Shown here: positions 17,738-26,798 of the stretch, piece by piece
Numbering within the stretch: position 1 is the first letter of the stretch
Layout of the letters: each line of letters begins with the position of its first letter
Source of the DNA: Brevibacterium aurantiacum
Lineage (GTDB): Bacteria; Actinomycetota; Actinomycetes; Actinomycetales; Brevibacteriaceae
Reading direction: 5' to 3'
DNA: 64,000 nt
Assembly: GCF_007558825.1 (NCBI RefSeq)
Contig: NZ_VLTK01000003.1
Location: 434,001 to 498,000 of the forward strand
The notes under the pieces: model-generated
The model's database searches: none
Seen by the model: only the letters and a program-made list of their open reading frames with translations
Told to the model about the DNA's origin: nothing
Made by a program: the position numbers and the translations under genes

Positions 17738-18970
17738 TCAGTCCACGTAGTCCGTGAGGATACGAACCATGTAGTCAGCCATCAGCCGGCCCTGCAACGT
17801 AGGTTCGAAGCGGCCTTCATCCACGGCGTCTCCATCGAGAAGTCCCTGCTGGACGAATCCCCTGATCGCCCTGTCACTGCCTGTGCCCAGTGAGTCCAGA
17901 GGCAGTTCCGAATCGATGCGAGCCGCGAGCATGATCCGCTCGATCTCCTGGGTCGATGCTTCCAACACCTCACGACCGATGGCAGGCGACTCGCCTGCGA
18001 GCAGCCGGTCGGACCAGGCACGAGGATGTTTGGCGTTCCAGAACCGCACTCCACCGATGTGCGAATGGGCTCCGGGTCCGAAGCCCCACCAATCGGCATT
18101 GCGCCAGTAGGCCATGTTGTGGTCGCAGCGGGTCTCCGCTGACGTCGACCAGTTGCTGACCTCGTACCAGTGCAGACCGGCCGCCTCCATGGCGGCATCG
18201 GCGATCTCGTATTTGTCGGCCAGGTCGTCTTCGTCGGGCATCGGCAGATCACCTCGGCGAACCATGGCGCCCATCTTCGTACCGGGTTCGACGATGAGCG
18301 AATAGGCGGAGATGTGATCGACGTCGTTGCTCAGCGCCACCTGAAGTGACCTGCGCCAATCGTCGATGGACTCGCCCGGTGTGCCGTAGATGAGATCGAG
18401 GCTCAGCTCCAGACCGGCTTCTTTGATCCATTTCGCCACATCCGGGATCTTCTCCGGGTCGTGTGTGCGGTCCAAGGTCGCGAGCACATGGGGCACAGCC
18501 GACTGCATGCCCAAGGAGATCCTCGTGAACCCAGCCGCTGCCAGGGTCGCAATGTAGCTCGGGTCCAATGTGTCGGGGTTCGCTTCGGTCGTGACCTCGA
18601 CATCCGGTGCCAACCGGAAGCGGTCGCGGATGTCATCCATCACACCGGCCAGCACCTCGGCGGCCAACATCGTCGGGGTACCTCCGCCGAAGAAGATCGT
18701 CGTCACCGCACGGTCGGCGCCCCCCGCCTCGGCGAGGACACGAGTCGACAGATCAAGTTCGCGGGCAAGATTGCTGCGGTAGTCCTCGCGGGAGGCGCCG
18801 GGTCCCAGATCCTCTGCGGTGTAGGTGTTGAAGTCGCAGTAGCCGCAGCGGACCCGACAGTAGGGGACGTGAACGTACAGGCTCAGCCCGCGAGAGGCCG
18901 CGCCGACCCCGGCCGAGGCCGGCAGCGAACCGTCAAGCGGTGGAGTCTCACCAGTCGGTTGTGCGGGCAC
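17738..18970 (-). CDS. hemW: HemW, radical SAM heme chaperone
   Basis: 410 aa. The radical SAM CxxxCxxC cluster is at Cys38, Cys42 and Cys45, followed by FFGGGTPT and the C-terminal HemN domain. Enzymes with this spacing and without the HemN-specific N-terminus act as heme chaperones rather than coproporphyrinogen oxidases. The GTG start is directly adjacent to the lepA stop, a conserved lepA-hemW pairing. Confidence 0.9.
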   Translation of the reverse strand: MPAQPTGETPPLDGSLPASAGVGAASRGLSLYVHVPYCRVRCGYCDFNTYTAEDLGPGASREDYRSNLARELDLSTRVLAEAGGADRAVTTIFFGGGTPTMLAAEVLAGVMDDIRDRFRLAPDVEVTTEANPDTLDPSYIATLAAAGFTRISLGMQSAVPHVLATLDRTHDPEKIPDVAKWIKEAGLELSLDLIYGTPGESIDDWRRSLQVALSNDVDHISAYSLIVEPGTKMGAMVRRGDLPMPDEDDLADKYEIADAAMEAAGLHWYEVSNWSTSAETRCDHNMAYWRNADWWGFGPGAHSHIGGVRFWNAKHPRAWSDRLLAGESPAIGREVLEASTQEIERIMLAARIDSELPLDSLGTGSDRAIRGFVQQGLLDGDAVDEGRFEPTLQGRLMADYMVRILTDYVD

Positions 18971-20842
18971 TTACTTCTTGGATTCCTTCTTGGGCTCCGG
19001 ATCATCCGAGGACAGAGCGGCGATGAAGGCCTCCTGAGGGACCTCGACATTGCCGACGACCTTCATCCGCTTCTTGCCTTCCTTCTGCTTCTCCAGCAGC
19101 TTGCGCTTTCGGCTGATGTCTCCGCCGTAGCACTTGCTCAGCACATCCTTGCGGATGGCGCGGATGGTCTCACGAGCGATGATGCGCGAACCGATGGCAG
19201 CCTGGATCGGCACCTCGAACTGCTGGCGCGGGATCAGCTTGCGCAGCTTGCCAGCCATGAGCACACCGTAGGAGTAGGAGTTGTCGCGGTGGACGATCGC
19301 AGAGAAGGCGTCGACGTGATCTCCGTGAAGCAGGATGTCGACCTTGACCAGGTCCGCTGCGTCTTCGCCGTCATCGGAGTAATCGAGGGTCGCGTAGCCC
19401 TTGGTCTTCGACTTCAGCTGGTCGAAGAAGTCGAAGACGATCTCGGCCAGGGGCAGTCGGTAACGGATCTCGACCCGGTCCGAGGACAGGTAGTCCATTC
19501 CCTGAAGACTGCCGCGACGCGTCTGGCACAGTTCCATCACCGCGCCGATGTAATCGCTCGGGGTGAGGATGGTGGCCCGGACCATGGGTTCGCGGACCTC
19601 TTTGATCTTGCCGGTCGGATACTCGCTCGGGTTCGTGACCTCCATCTCCGATCCGTCTTCCATCGTGACGTCGTAGATCACGCTGGGTGCGGTGGAGATG
19701 AGGTCGAGGTCGTATTCGCGTTCGAGGCGATCACGCAGGACTTCGAGGTGGAGAAGTCCGAGGAATCCGCAGCGGAAGCCGAAGCCCAGCGCCGTCGAGG
19801 TCTCTGGCTCGTAAGCCAGCGAGGCATCGTTGAGTTTGAGCTTGTCAAGGGCATCGCGCAGGATCGGGTAGTCCGATCCATCGATTGGGAACAGCCCGGA
19901 ATACACCATTGGCTTAGGTTCCTTGTAACCCTCAAGCGCCTGCGTGGCTGGTGCAGAATTCAGTGTGACCGTGTCGCCGACCTTGGACAGGCGCACGTCT
20001 TTGACACCGGTGATGAGATATCCGACCTCGCCGACGCCCAGGCCCTTCGTGGCCTTCGGCTCCGGTGAGGAGACGCCGATCTCGAGGAGCTCGTGGGTGC
20101 TGCCCGTCGACATCATCGTCAGCTTCTCACGCGGATGCAGCGAACCGTCGATGAGGCGCACATAGGTCACGACCCCCCGGTACGTATCGTAGACGGAATC
20201 GAAGATCATGGCTCGAGCCGGCGCATCGGCGTCGCCGACAGGAGCAGGAATGTCCGAGATGATGCGATCGAGGACTGCGTCGACACCTTCACCGGTCTTG
20301 CCCGACACCAGCAGACAGTCCTCGGGTTCGCAGCCGATGAGGTTGGCCAGCTCTTCCGCGTACTTCTCGGGCTGTGCGGCGGGGAGGTCGATCTTGTTGA
20401 GGACGGGAATGATCGCGAGATCGTTCTCCATGGCCATGTAGAGGTTGGCCAGAGTCTGGGCTTCGATGCCCTGTGCTGCGTCGACGAGAAGGAGCGCACC
20501 TTCACAGGCAGCCAGGGATCTGGAAACCTCATAGCTGAAGTCGACGTGCCCCGGAGTGTCGATCATGTTGAGAGCGAAGGGAGTGCCCTCGTTCTCCCAG
20601 GCCATGCGCACGGCCTGGGACTTGATCGTGATTCCGCGTTCGCGTTCGATGTCCATCCGGTCGAGGTACTGAGCTCGCATATCGCGCGGCTGAACCGCCC
20701 CGGTGACCTGGAGCATCCTGTCGGCCAGGGTCGACTTTCCATGGTCGATGTGAGCAATGATGCAGAAATTGCGGATCAACTCGGGTGATGTAGCGGACGG
20801 CGAAATCCGTTCGAGTGCTTGCGGCTTCACCTGAGGTGACAT
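18971..20842 (-). CDS. lepA: Elongation factor 4 (LepA)
   Basis: 623-aa translational GTPase. G1 AHIDHGKST at 30-38, then [14 protein letters not shown] and NKIDLP. The C-terminal LepA-specific domain is intact ([22 protein letters not shown] is its signature region). The ATG at 20842 is used; the longer frame to 20929 runs through a duplicated Shine-Dalgarno block and is rejected. Operon with hemW. Confidence 0.97.
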   Translation of the reverse strand: MSPQVKPQALERISPSATSPELIRNFCIIAHIDHGKSTLADRMLQVTGAVQPRDMRAQYLDRMDIERERGITIKSQAVRMAWENEGTPFALNMIDTPGHVDFSYEVSRSLAACEGALLLVDAAQGIEAQTLANLYMAMENDLAIIPVLNKIDLPAAQPEKYAEELANLIGCEPEDCLLVSGKTGEGVDAVLDRIISDIPAPVGDADAPARAMIFDSVYDTYRGVVTYVRLIDGSLHPREKLTMMSTGSTHELLEIGVSSPEPKATKGLGVGEVGYLITGVKDVRLSKVGDTVTLNSAPATQALEGYKEPKPMVYSGLFPIDGSDYPILRDALDKLKLNDASLAYEPETSTALGFGFRCGFLGLLHLEVLRDRLEREYDLDLISTAPSVIYDVTMEDGSEMEVTNPSEYPTGKIKEVREPMVRATILTPSDYIGAVMELCQTRRGSLQGMDYLSSDRVEIRYRLPLAEIVFDFFDQLKSKTKGYATLDYSDDGEDAADLVKVDILLHGDHVDAFSAIVHRDNSYSYGVLMAGKLRKLIPRQQFEVPIQAAIGSRIIARETIRAIRKDVLSKCYGGDISRKRKLLEKQKEGKKRMKVVGNVEVPQEAFIAALSSDDPEPKKESKK

Positions 20843-20849
20843 GAACGCC

Positions 20850-20877
20850 CTTCCTTCGACAGACTTCCTTCGACAGA
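20850..20877 (-). repeat. 14-bp tandem duplication carrying the lepA Shine-Dalgarno
   Basis: The 14-bp unit TCTGTCGAAGGAAG (minus strand) occurs twice in a row, the proximal copy ending about 7 nt before the lepA ATG. Each copy contains AAGGAAG. Confidence 0.75.
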
Positions 20878-21029
20878 CCAGAACTTCCATTGTTCCATGG
20901 GTTGCGCACCAGACTGGAATCCTCCGCACCCCGGTGCATGCGAGCCCAGCTTCTTATCTCCGACTCGAACTCACTGAGAATCCCGGTGCCGATCCTGCAC
21001 ATTCGACGGCGATCGGCGAAGATTGAGCC

Positions 21030-21797
21030 ATGAGCGATTTCTCGATCATGAGCTTCAACCTCAGATATCCGGCGATGGACGGCCATCCCGTGGCCAAGCG
21101 CCTGCCCATCGCCGCCGAGCTCATCACCCAGGCTCACCCTCATATTATCGGCACGCAGGAGGGTGAGCTCGATCAGCTCGAGACACTCATCAGCCTGCTT
21201 CCCGGTGAGTACATCTGGTTGGGTGAGGGACATTCGGGCGGCAATTCGGGTGAGTTCACCGCGGTCATCTACGACTCATCGCGATTCGACGTCGACACCG
21301 TCGACATCAGCTGGCTGTCCGAACATCCGGAGACGGTCGCCTCCGAATCCTGGGGTGTCTCCCACGCCCGGACGCTGACAGTGGTCGATTTTCGGGATCG
21401 TCTCGCCGGGCAGTCGCTACGCCTGCTCAACACTCACCTCGATCACAAGTCCGAAGAGGCTCGTCTGGAATCAGGGAAGATCATGGCCGGCCATCTCGCC
21501 GCGGCCACCGGTCCGTGCGTGGTCACAGGAGATTTCAACGTCGCCACGGGCTCCCCCGTCTACAACTATTTCTGCACTGAGCTGGGACTCACCGACACCG
21601 GGGCAATCGTCCCGGGTGAGAACATCGGCACCTTCCACCGCTACAAGGGCCCGAAGGACGGGGATGGCCGGATCGACTGGATCCTGACCTCATCGGACCT
21701 GCGGACCGTGTCGACCCGGATCAACACCTTCTCTGCTGACGGCGAATACCCCTCCGACCACTTTCCGGTCGAGGCGGTCCTGAGCTACGTCGATTAG
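21030..21797 (+). CDS. Endonuclease/exonuclease/phosphatase (EEP) family protein
   Basis: 255 aa. EEP signatures in order: SFNLR, GTQEGELDQL, NTHLDH, TGDFNV, RIDWIL and SDHFPV, so all metal and catalytic residues appear present. No signal peptide is evident. It could be a phosphodiesterase or a DNase; the substrate is not predictable. Divergent from lepA. The next gene starts 12 bases after its stop. Confidence 0.85.
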   Translation: MSDFSIMSFNLRYPAMDGHPVAKRLPIAAELITQAHPHIIGTQEGELDQLETLISLLPGEYIWLGEGHSGGNSGEFTAVIYDSSRFDVDTVDISWLSEHPETVASESWGVSHARTLTVVDFRDRLAGQSLRLLNTHLDHKSEEARLESGKIMAGHLAAATGPCVVTGDFNVATGSPVYNYFCTELGLTDTGAIVPGENIGTFHRYKGPKDGDGRIDWILTSSDLRTVSTRINTFSADGEYPSDHFPVEAVLSYVD

Positions 21798-21808
21798 GCT
21801 TAGTGACC

Positions 21809-22405
21809 ATGAGTTGGAAATCACTGGTCAATCGCGTCGTCAAGATCGGCGTCAACGAAGGCTTCAAATTCCTCAAGGAATCACAGGCGAAGAAGAAAGC
21901 GGGCCCGCAGGGGTCGGGCCCGCGCCCGAATGGTCCTGGAAGAAGTGGAACTGGTGGGGCAGATGCACGGTCATCCGACCCCGCCTCGGCGGGTCAGAGC
22001 GACTACCCGGGTGATTACCGCGGCCCGGTCAATGTCACCTATTCACCCGATCTCGACGGTGATGCCGATCCGGGAGAGGTCGTCTGGGGATGGGTCCCCT
22101 ACGAAGAAGACCATTCCCAGGGCAAGGATCGCCCTTCCCTGGTCGTGGGCAAGGACGGTCGCTGGGTGCTCGCGCTCATGCTCACCAGCCAGGACCACAT
22201 TTCCGGTGGAGTCGGAGAGGTTCGCGAAGACCGCCATGCCCGGTGGATGAACATCGGCAGCGGCGATTGGGACTCGCACGGCAGGCCCTCCGAGATTCGT
22301 CTCGACCGTGTGATCCGACTCGATCCGCAGTCCATCCGTCGAGAAGGATCGATCATGCCGCGCGAGATCTTCGAGCAGATCGGCAGGAACGTCGCCGCCG
22401 GTTGA
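21809..22405 (+). CDS. Solitary PemK/MazF-like protein
   Basis: 198 aa. A basic, Gly/Pro-rich N-terminal 70 residues precede a PemK/MazF-like core: GEVVWGWVPYEED, GKDRPSLVVGKDG, LALMLTSQDH, WMNIGSGDWDSHGRPSEIRLDRVIRL. The core matches a long actinobacterial PemK-like family that is usually annotated as a toxin but occurs without an antitoxin, as here. Whether it is an active ribonuclease is unknown. TAGGCT, which shares bases with the preceding stop codon, lies 8 nt before the ATG, so the transcript may be leaderless. Confidence 0.65.
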   Translation: MSWKSLVNRVVKIGVNEGFKFLKESQAKKKAGPQGSGPRPNGPGRSGTGGADARSSDPASAGQSDYPGDYRGPVNVTYSPDLDGDADPGEVVWGWVPYEEDHSQGKDRPSLVVGKDGRWVLALMLTSQDHISGGVGEVREDRHARWMNIGSGDWDSHGRPSEIRLDRVIRLDPQSIRREGSIMPREIFEQIGRNVAAG

Positions 22406-22466
22406 GCCTGCTCGTCCATCAGCACAAAGCATTGACAGGATCGTCTCCCCCACTGAGAATTCGATC

Positions 22467-22832
22467 ATGGACAGTCACAGGATAGGCACCATCGTTTCCG
22501 CGGACCTGACAGTCCCGGAGGCTGGCCCACTCCGTGATTTCTACACAGATGTGATCGGATGGACTGTCGAAGAGTGGGACATGGAAGGCTACTCCGACTA
22601 CTTCCTCAAGACTGCAGACGGTGCTGACTATGTCGGCGGTATATGCCACCGGCGCGGCGCGAATGCATCGCTTCCGCCTGTCTGGCTCGTATACATCAAC
22701 GTCGCCGATGTCGCAGTCAGCGCGCAACGATGCACCGCTCTGGGCGGCAAGGTTCTTGTTCACAATGATCAGTTCGCGGTGATCGAGGACCCGGCTGGCA
22801 GTATCCTCGCCATCACACACGTAGACAGCTGA
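22467..22832 (+). CDS. VOC (glyoxalase/dioxygenase) superfamily protein
   Basis: 121 aa, one vicinal-oxygen-chelate domain: VSADLTVPEAGPLRDFYTDVIGW at the start and FAVIEDPAGSILAITH at the end. This class includes glyoxalases, dioxygenases and antibiotic-binding proteins; the substrate cannot be assigned. The conserved glutamate of the last strand is replaced by the IEDPAG block typical of ligand-binding members. Orphan gene. Confidence 0.75.
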   Translation: MDSHRIGTIVSADLTVPEAGPLRDFYTDVIGWTVEEWDMEGYSDYFLKTADGADYVGGICHRRGANASLPPVWLVYINVADVAVSAQRCTALGGKVLVHNDQFAVIEDPAGSILAITHVDS

Positions 22833-23047
22833 TGCTCGCTCGCGTGATTCACGCGGATTGAATTTCTGCCTGACGGAATCAGCCTGTATCGTTGAGAAAG
22901 TATCTTCATCAAAGGCGTGTGTCTCGCTGAGGTCGGGTGAAGATGCCATCAGGCTCGATATCATCGATGTGTTTCCCCGCGGAGATGAGTATGTCGGTCA
23001 GGTGTGCCCTCACGACCATGTTCCACTAACACGAAAGAGTGTTGAAA

Positions 23048-23308
23048 TTGGCTAATATCAAGTCACAGATCAAGCGGATTGAAACCAACGAGAAGGCTCG
23101 CCAGCGCAACAAGGCTGTGCGGTCCGAGGTTCGGTCACATATCCGCGTCGTCCGCGAGAACATTGCTGCCGGCAACAAGGACGAAGCACAGCAGGCTTAT
23201 GCTGTTGCCGCCCGTAAGCTCGACAAGGCCGTTTCGAAGGGTGTTCTGCACAAGAACAACGCTGCGAACCGCAAGTCGCGCATGGCCACGCAGATCAACG
23301 CTCTCTGA
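23048..23308 (+). CDS. rpsT: 30S ribosomal protein S20
   Basis: 86 aa: [20 protein letters not shown] at the start is the S20 signature. The family begins MANIKSQ, so the TTG at 23048 is the start rather than the in-frame GTG at 23039; AAAGAG lies 8 nt upstream. Monocistronic, with a strong terminator. The position beside holA (convergent) is conserved in actinobacteria. Confidence 0.96.
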   Translation: MANIKSQIKRIETNEKARQRNKAVRSEVRSHIRVVRENIAAGNKDEAQQAYAVAARKLDKAVSKGVLHKNNAANRKSRMATQINAL

Positions 23309-23332
23309 GTCGATCACTGAGGCTATAGCTTC

Positions 23333-23364
23333 GAGGGGCCCGATCCGTTTGGATCGGGCCCCTC
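23333..23364. terminator. Bidirectional terminator between rpsT and holA
   Basis: Perfect 14-bp stem (23333-23346 with 23351-23364) with loop GTTT, 24 bases after the rpsT stop and 50 bases after holA on the other strand. Confidence 0.85.
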
Positions 23365-23413
23365 AACTATTCACCATTCAGAGTCTGTACTCCGCTCAGA
23401 GACTCTTCACCGC

Positions 23414-24397
23414 TCAGCGCTGACGAGCCAACCGGCAGACTTCGGAGACGAACCATTCGACCGCATAGACCGGGTCACGGCCTCCGCCTTTGACGGCCTC
23501 ATCAGCTTCGGCTGCCGCGATCAATGACTGCCCCAAGGCGACTTCGTTCCACCGGCGCACCTCGCGCCGGGCACGATCGACCTGCCAGGGAGCCATCTTC
23601 AGCTCCGAGGCGAGCTCGCCGCTCGATCCCGAGAATCCCTGGACCTTGGCCATCGATCGCAGCTTCATCGCGACCGCGGCAACCAGGGGCACCGGGTCGG
23701 ACCCGGTCGACAGTGCGTGGCGCAGGAGGCTCAGCGCGCTCTTCGCATCACCTCCGACTGCGGCGTCGGCGACTTTGAAGCCGGTGGCCTCCACTCGTCC
23801 GCCGTAGTACTGGTCGACGATCTGCGCGGTGATGGTTCCGTCGGTGTCCTCGATGAGCTGGTCGACTCCGGCATTGAGTTCGGACAGGTCGGCCCCGAGT
23901 GCAGACATGAGCGCGGCCATCCCTGATTCGTCGATCTGCCTCTTCGCAGCCTTGAATCGTCCTTGGGCGAATTTGGCGCGGTCGCTCTCGTTCTTCAGCG
24001 GCGCAGCATCGACCCGGGGGAATCCGTTCGACTCGATCTTCTTGACCAATTTGGCGCCGCGGTTGCCGCCTCCGTGAAGAAGCAGGACGACGGCATCGTC
24101 ATTGGGCTCATCGAGGTAGGCGAGCGCATCTGCCAAGAACGCCTCCGAACACTTCTCGACGCTGTCGACGACGATGAGTTTGGAGGAGGAGAACAATGAG
24201 GGCGAGGCGGCCATGAGCAGCTCTCCACCCTGGTATCCGGCGGCGTCGAACTCGATCTCCTCCGGGTCGGACTTCCGCGCGGCAGTGACGATCCGATCCT
24301 TGGCCATGCGGATGAGCACAGGCTCGTTTCCGGAGATCATCACTACGGGCGCGGGCTTCGCGGAACTCCACGGGATCAGGGTCTTCTTCACTGCCAT
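23414..24397 (-). CDS. holA: DNA polymerase III subunit delta
   Basis: 327 aa, clamp-loader delta subunit. Recognised by the overall layout: an N-terminal MISGNEPVLIRMAKDRI segment, a middle with LSELNAGVDQLIEDTDG, and a C-terminal collar domain (AAVAMKLRSMAKVQ). It opens the beta clamp for loading. Located next to comEC and comEA, the standard arrangement. TAGGCT lies 6 bases before the ATG, so it may be leaderless even though it follows comEC. Confidence 0.93.
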   Translation of the reverse strand: MAVKKTLIPWSSAKPAPVVMISGNEPVLIRMAKDRIVTAARKSDPEEIEFDAAGYQGGELLMAASPSLFSSSKLIVVDSVEKCSEAFLADALAYLDEPNDDAVVLLLHGGGNRGAKLVKKIESNGFPRVDAAPLKNESDRAKFAQGRFKAAKRQIDESGMAALMSALGADLSELNAGVDQLIEDTDGTITAQIVDQYYGGRVEATGFKVADAAVGGDAKSALSLLRHALSTGSDPVPLVAAVAMKLRSMAKVQGFSGSSGELASELKMAPWQVDRARREVRRWNEVALGQSLIAAAEADEAVKGGGRDPVYAVEWFVSEVCRLARQR

Positions 24398-24403
24398 GCG
24401 CCC

Positions 24404-24409
24404 AGCCTA
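24404..24409 (-). promoter_or_regulatory. -10 box TAGGCT, probable leaderless holA transcript
   Basis: TAGGCT on the minus strand ends 6 bases before the holA ATG at 24397; no ribosome site lies between. Confidence 0.55.
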
Positions 24410-24460
24410 TCGTTAGCCACGGACTCGATGTGCCTCGGTCACCGGAGCCTACCGCGGGAG

Positions 24461-26758
24461 TCACTGTCCATCACCGCCACAGCTTCGCCCCGTACTGTAT
24501 TGCGCGTTTGCATAGATGGCGATGGTGCCGCAGAGGTCGGTGCGCAGAACCGGGACGGGCCCGAAGGCTCGTTGGGCTCGTGGGGTGGGATGGCCGTAGC
24601 TGTTCTCCCCCACTGAGATCGCTCCGAGGCGAGCGCCTGCAGCAGTGAAGAAGTCTTCCGACAGGTCGGAGGAGCCATGGTGGGGTGCGATGAGCAGGTC
24701 GACGGGTTCGAGATTCTGGGCGACGATGAACTGTTCGTCTTCTCCGATGTCGCCGGGGACAAGGTAGCGCAGTCCCTTCTGTTCGACCCGGAGGACCAGT
24801 GAGTCGTCATTGCGCACTTCGGTCCCCTCTGTCTTTGCGGTCTCTGCTGCTCCTGCGGTCTCTTCTGCTCCCGCGTTCTCCTCTGCCCCCGCGGTCTCTC
24901 GCGCAGGTGGCCAGAGCACCTCGATCTGGGCCCCACCGGCGTCGAACGTGCGTCCACGCGCTGTCGTGACCACCTCGGCGCCGGTGTCCTCGACAATGCT
25001 GTGCATCGCCTCTCCCCCGCTGACGTTGGTAGACACCCATAGGCGGTGCAGGGTCCGCGACCAAGTGGTTCCGGCATACCCGGCGCTGTGATCGGCGTCG
25101 AAGTGGGAGATGAGGAGATCGAACTCCTCGATCCCGCCCTCGTCGAGGCACACATCGACGGGCTTCGGGTCCTTCCCTGTGTCGATGACGAGGCCGCGGC
25201 CCTCGCCGAGGTTGATCAGTGTTGCCGATCCCTGCCCGACATCGCAGATCATCACCAACCAATCGTGTGCCGGTGGCTTCGTCCGACCGACCACGATGAT
25301 CAGTGCGGTCAGGCAGATGCAGAGGACGACGACCGGGACTCCCCACAGCCTTCTGCGCACCAACAGCCAGGAACCTGCACCCAGCACGATGAGGAGTCCG
25401 AGCGCGGCCAGTGTCCCCCACGGCGGTTCGGGCCAGTCGAGCGCAGCTCCGGGCAGTCCGGCACAGATCCTGGCAACGGCCACGATCCACCATGCGCACA
25501 GCGAGCCGAGCCAGGCAGGAAGCTGAGCACACCACAGCAGTCCGGGGACTCCGACGAGACCGACTCCCCCGCATACCAGCGATAGGAACCCGAGGACAGT
25601 GGCGGGCAGGACTGCGGGCGCGGCCAGAGCGTTCGCCGCCACCGACCACAGCCCTATCCGGGGGTCGATGGCCACGAGGACCGGGGTGCAGGCCAGTTGG
25701 GCGACCAGGGGCACGATGAGGGCGCTGAGGACGATGGCGGGGACCATCGACAGGCGCAGGCTCAGTCGCCGCAGAATGATCGGGACGACGAACATGATTG
25801 CAGCGGTCGAGACGACGGAGAGCACGAAGCCTACCGAGGTCGCCAGCACAGGGACAACGGTGAGCAGGATGCACACGGTCGAGCTCATCACCGCCACCGG
25901 TGAAATCCCTCCCCCACGGAGGAAGACGAAGGCGACCGCGATCGCCATACCCGCGGCACGGATGGCGCTGGGTTCGAACCCCACCACGAACACATACCCC
26001 ATGCAAGTGAGAACCCCGAGACCGACGCGAGTTCGAGGACCGGCCCCGCACAGTCCGGCCAACAGTCCGGCGCCGAGACTGACAATCGTGACATTGCTGC
26101 CTGAAACAGCCGAAATGTGAGTCAGGGACACCACACGCATATCGTCTTCCATCCGTGCATCCTGAGGCTCGGTGTCACCGACCACGAGGCCCGGCAGCAG
26201 TGCACCGCCGCTGTGTCCTGAGGCCAGGGAATCCTGCCGCAGCTGCATGCGCAGGTCTCCTCGCCACTGCCACAGCCTGTTCGGTGTGCGCAGGACCGTC
26301 GCTTCATTGCTGCTGATGCGGATGTCGTCGAGAGCTTCTGTGCGCATGGACACGTGCGAACCATCGGAAGGCGTGGAGGGGCTGAGCACCTCGGTGAGTC
26401 CTGTCGATGTCAGCACCGTGAGTCGAGACCAGCCAGAAGCCCCCGGTTGGCTGTGTCCGACCACGATGCCCTCCACATCGGTGACTTCTTCAGTTCCGCG
26501 GCCGGCACCGAGCATGGCGGTCTGAACCGAGAACAGACACGCGAACACGATGAGGAGCACTCCCAGGTGGTGGTGTCTGCGCAGGCAGAGGAAGCCGAGA
26601 CCGACAAGGGGCGGAGCGGCGAGGAGCGCCCATGGCCCTGGAGCCACCAGCGCGGTGATCCACAGACCCAGCGCGCAGATGAGCAGGCGAACGGATCCTG
26701 GCCAGACCTTCGCAGCCGAGCGCGCCCAGTTGAGTACGGCTCTCCAACGATCTCTCAC
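24461..26758 (-). CDS. comEC: ComEC/Rec2 DNA uptake channel
   Basis: About 765 aa. Hydrophobic helices at the N-terminus, then the Competence channel domain (LTHISAVSGSNVTIV signature), then a metallo-beta-lactamase domain (CDVGQGSATLI, SHFDADHSAG, APHHGSSD). It moves single-stranded DNA across the membrane during transformation. The GTG at 26758 is chosen (AAGG 8 nt upstream); earlier in-frame starts overlap comEA. Residues coded by 24837-24900 form an Ala/Gly/Glu/Thr repeat inserted in the lactamase domain. Confidence 0.9.
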   Translation of the reverse strand: MRDRWRAVLNWARSAAKVWPGSVRLLICALGLWITALVAPGPWALLAAPPLVGLGFLCLRRHHHLGVLLIVFACLFSVQTAMLGAGRGTEEVTDVEGIVVGHSQPGASGWSRLTVLTSTGLTEVLSPSTPSDGSHVSMRTEALDDIRISSNEATVLRTPNRLWQWRGDLRMQLRQDSLASGHSGGALLPGLVVGDTEPQDARMEDDMRVVSLTHISAVSGSNVTIVSLGAGLLAGLCGAGPRTRVGLGVLTCMGYVFVVGFEPSAIRAAGMAIAVAFVFLRGGGISPVAVMSSTVCILLTVVPVLATSVGFVLSVVSTAAIMFVVPIILRRLSLRLSMVPAIVLSALIVPLVAQLACTPVLVAIDPRIGLWSVAANALAAPAVLPATVLGFLSLVCGGVGLVGVPGLLWCAQLPAWLGSLCAWWIVAVARICAGLPGAALDWPEPPWGTLAALGLLIVLGAGSWLLVRRRLWGVPVVVLCICLTALIIVVGRTKPPAHDWLVMICDVGQGSATLINLGEGRGLVIDTGKDPKPVDVCLDEGGIEEFDLLISHFDADHSAGYAGTTWSRTLHRLWVSTNVSGGEAMHSIVEDTGAEVVTTARGRTFDAGGAQIEVLWPPARETAGAEENAGAEETAGAAETAKTEGTEVRNDDSLVLRVEQKGLRYLVPGDIGEDEQFIVAQNLEPVDLLIAPHHGSSDLSEDFFTAAGARLGAISVGENSYGHPTPRAQRAFGPVPVLRTDLCGTIAIYANAQYSTGRSCGGDGQ
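24837..24900 (-). repeat. 18-bp coding tandem repeat inside comEC
   Basis: Three 18-bp units (24837, 24855, 24873) and a partial fourth code for AGAEET-like blocks. They sit between the strands of the beta-lactamase domain and look like a slippage-expanded surface loop. Confidence 0.75.
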
Positions 26759-26798
26759 CCACTGAGCCTTCGAACAGTTCGCTCGCTCTCGCCGGGCC

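Noticed and set aside
18461-20068. 535-codon open frame antisense to lepA and hemW
   Set aside because: Composition is that of a codon-bias shadow; both genes on the other strand are certain.
22841-22855. CGCGTG-ATT-CACGCG hairpin after the VOC gene as a terminator
   Set aside because: Stem of six with a 3-nt loop and only a weak T-rich tail; too weak to list.
22419-22964. 181-codon frame on the minus strand over the VOC gene
   Set aside because: The plus-strand VOC frame has clear domain sequence; this one does not.
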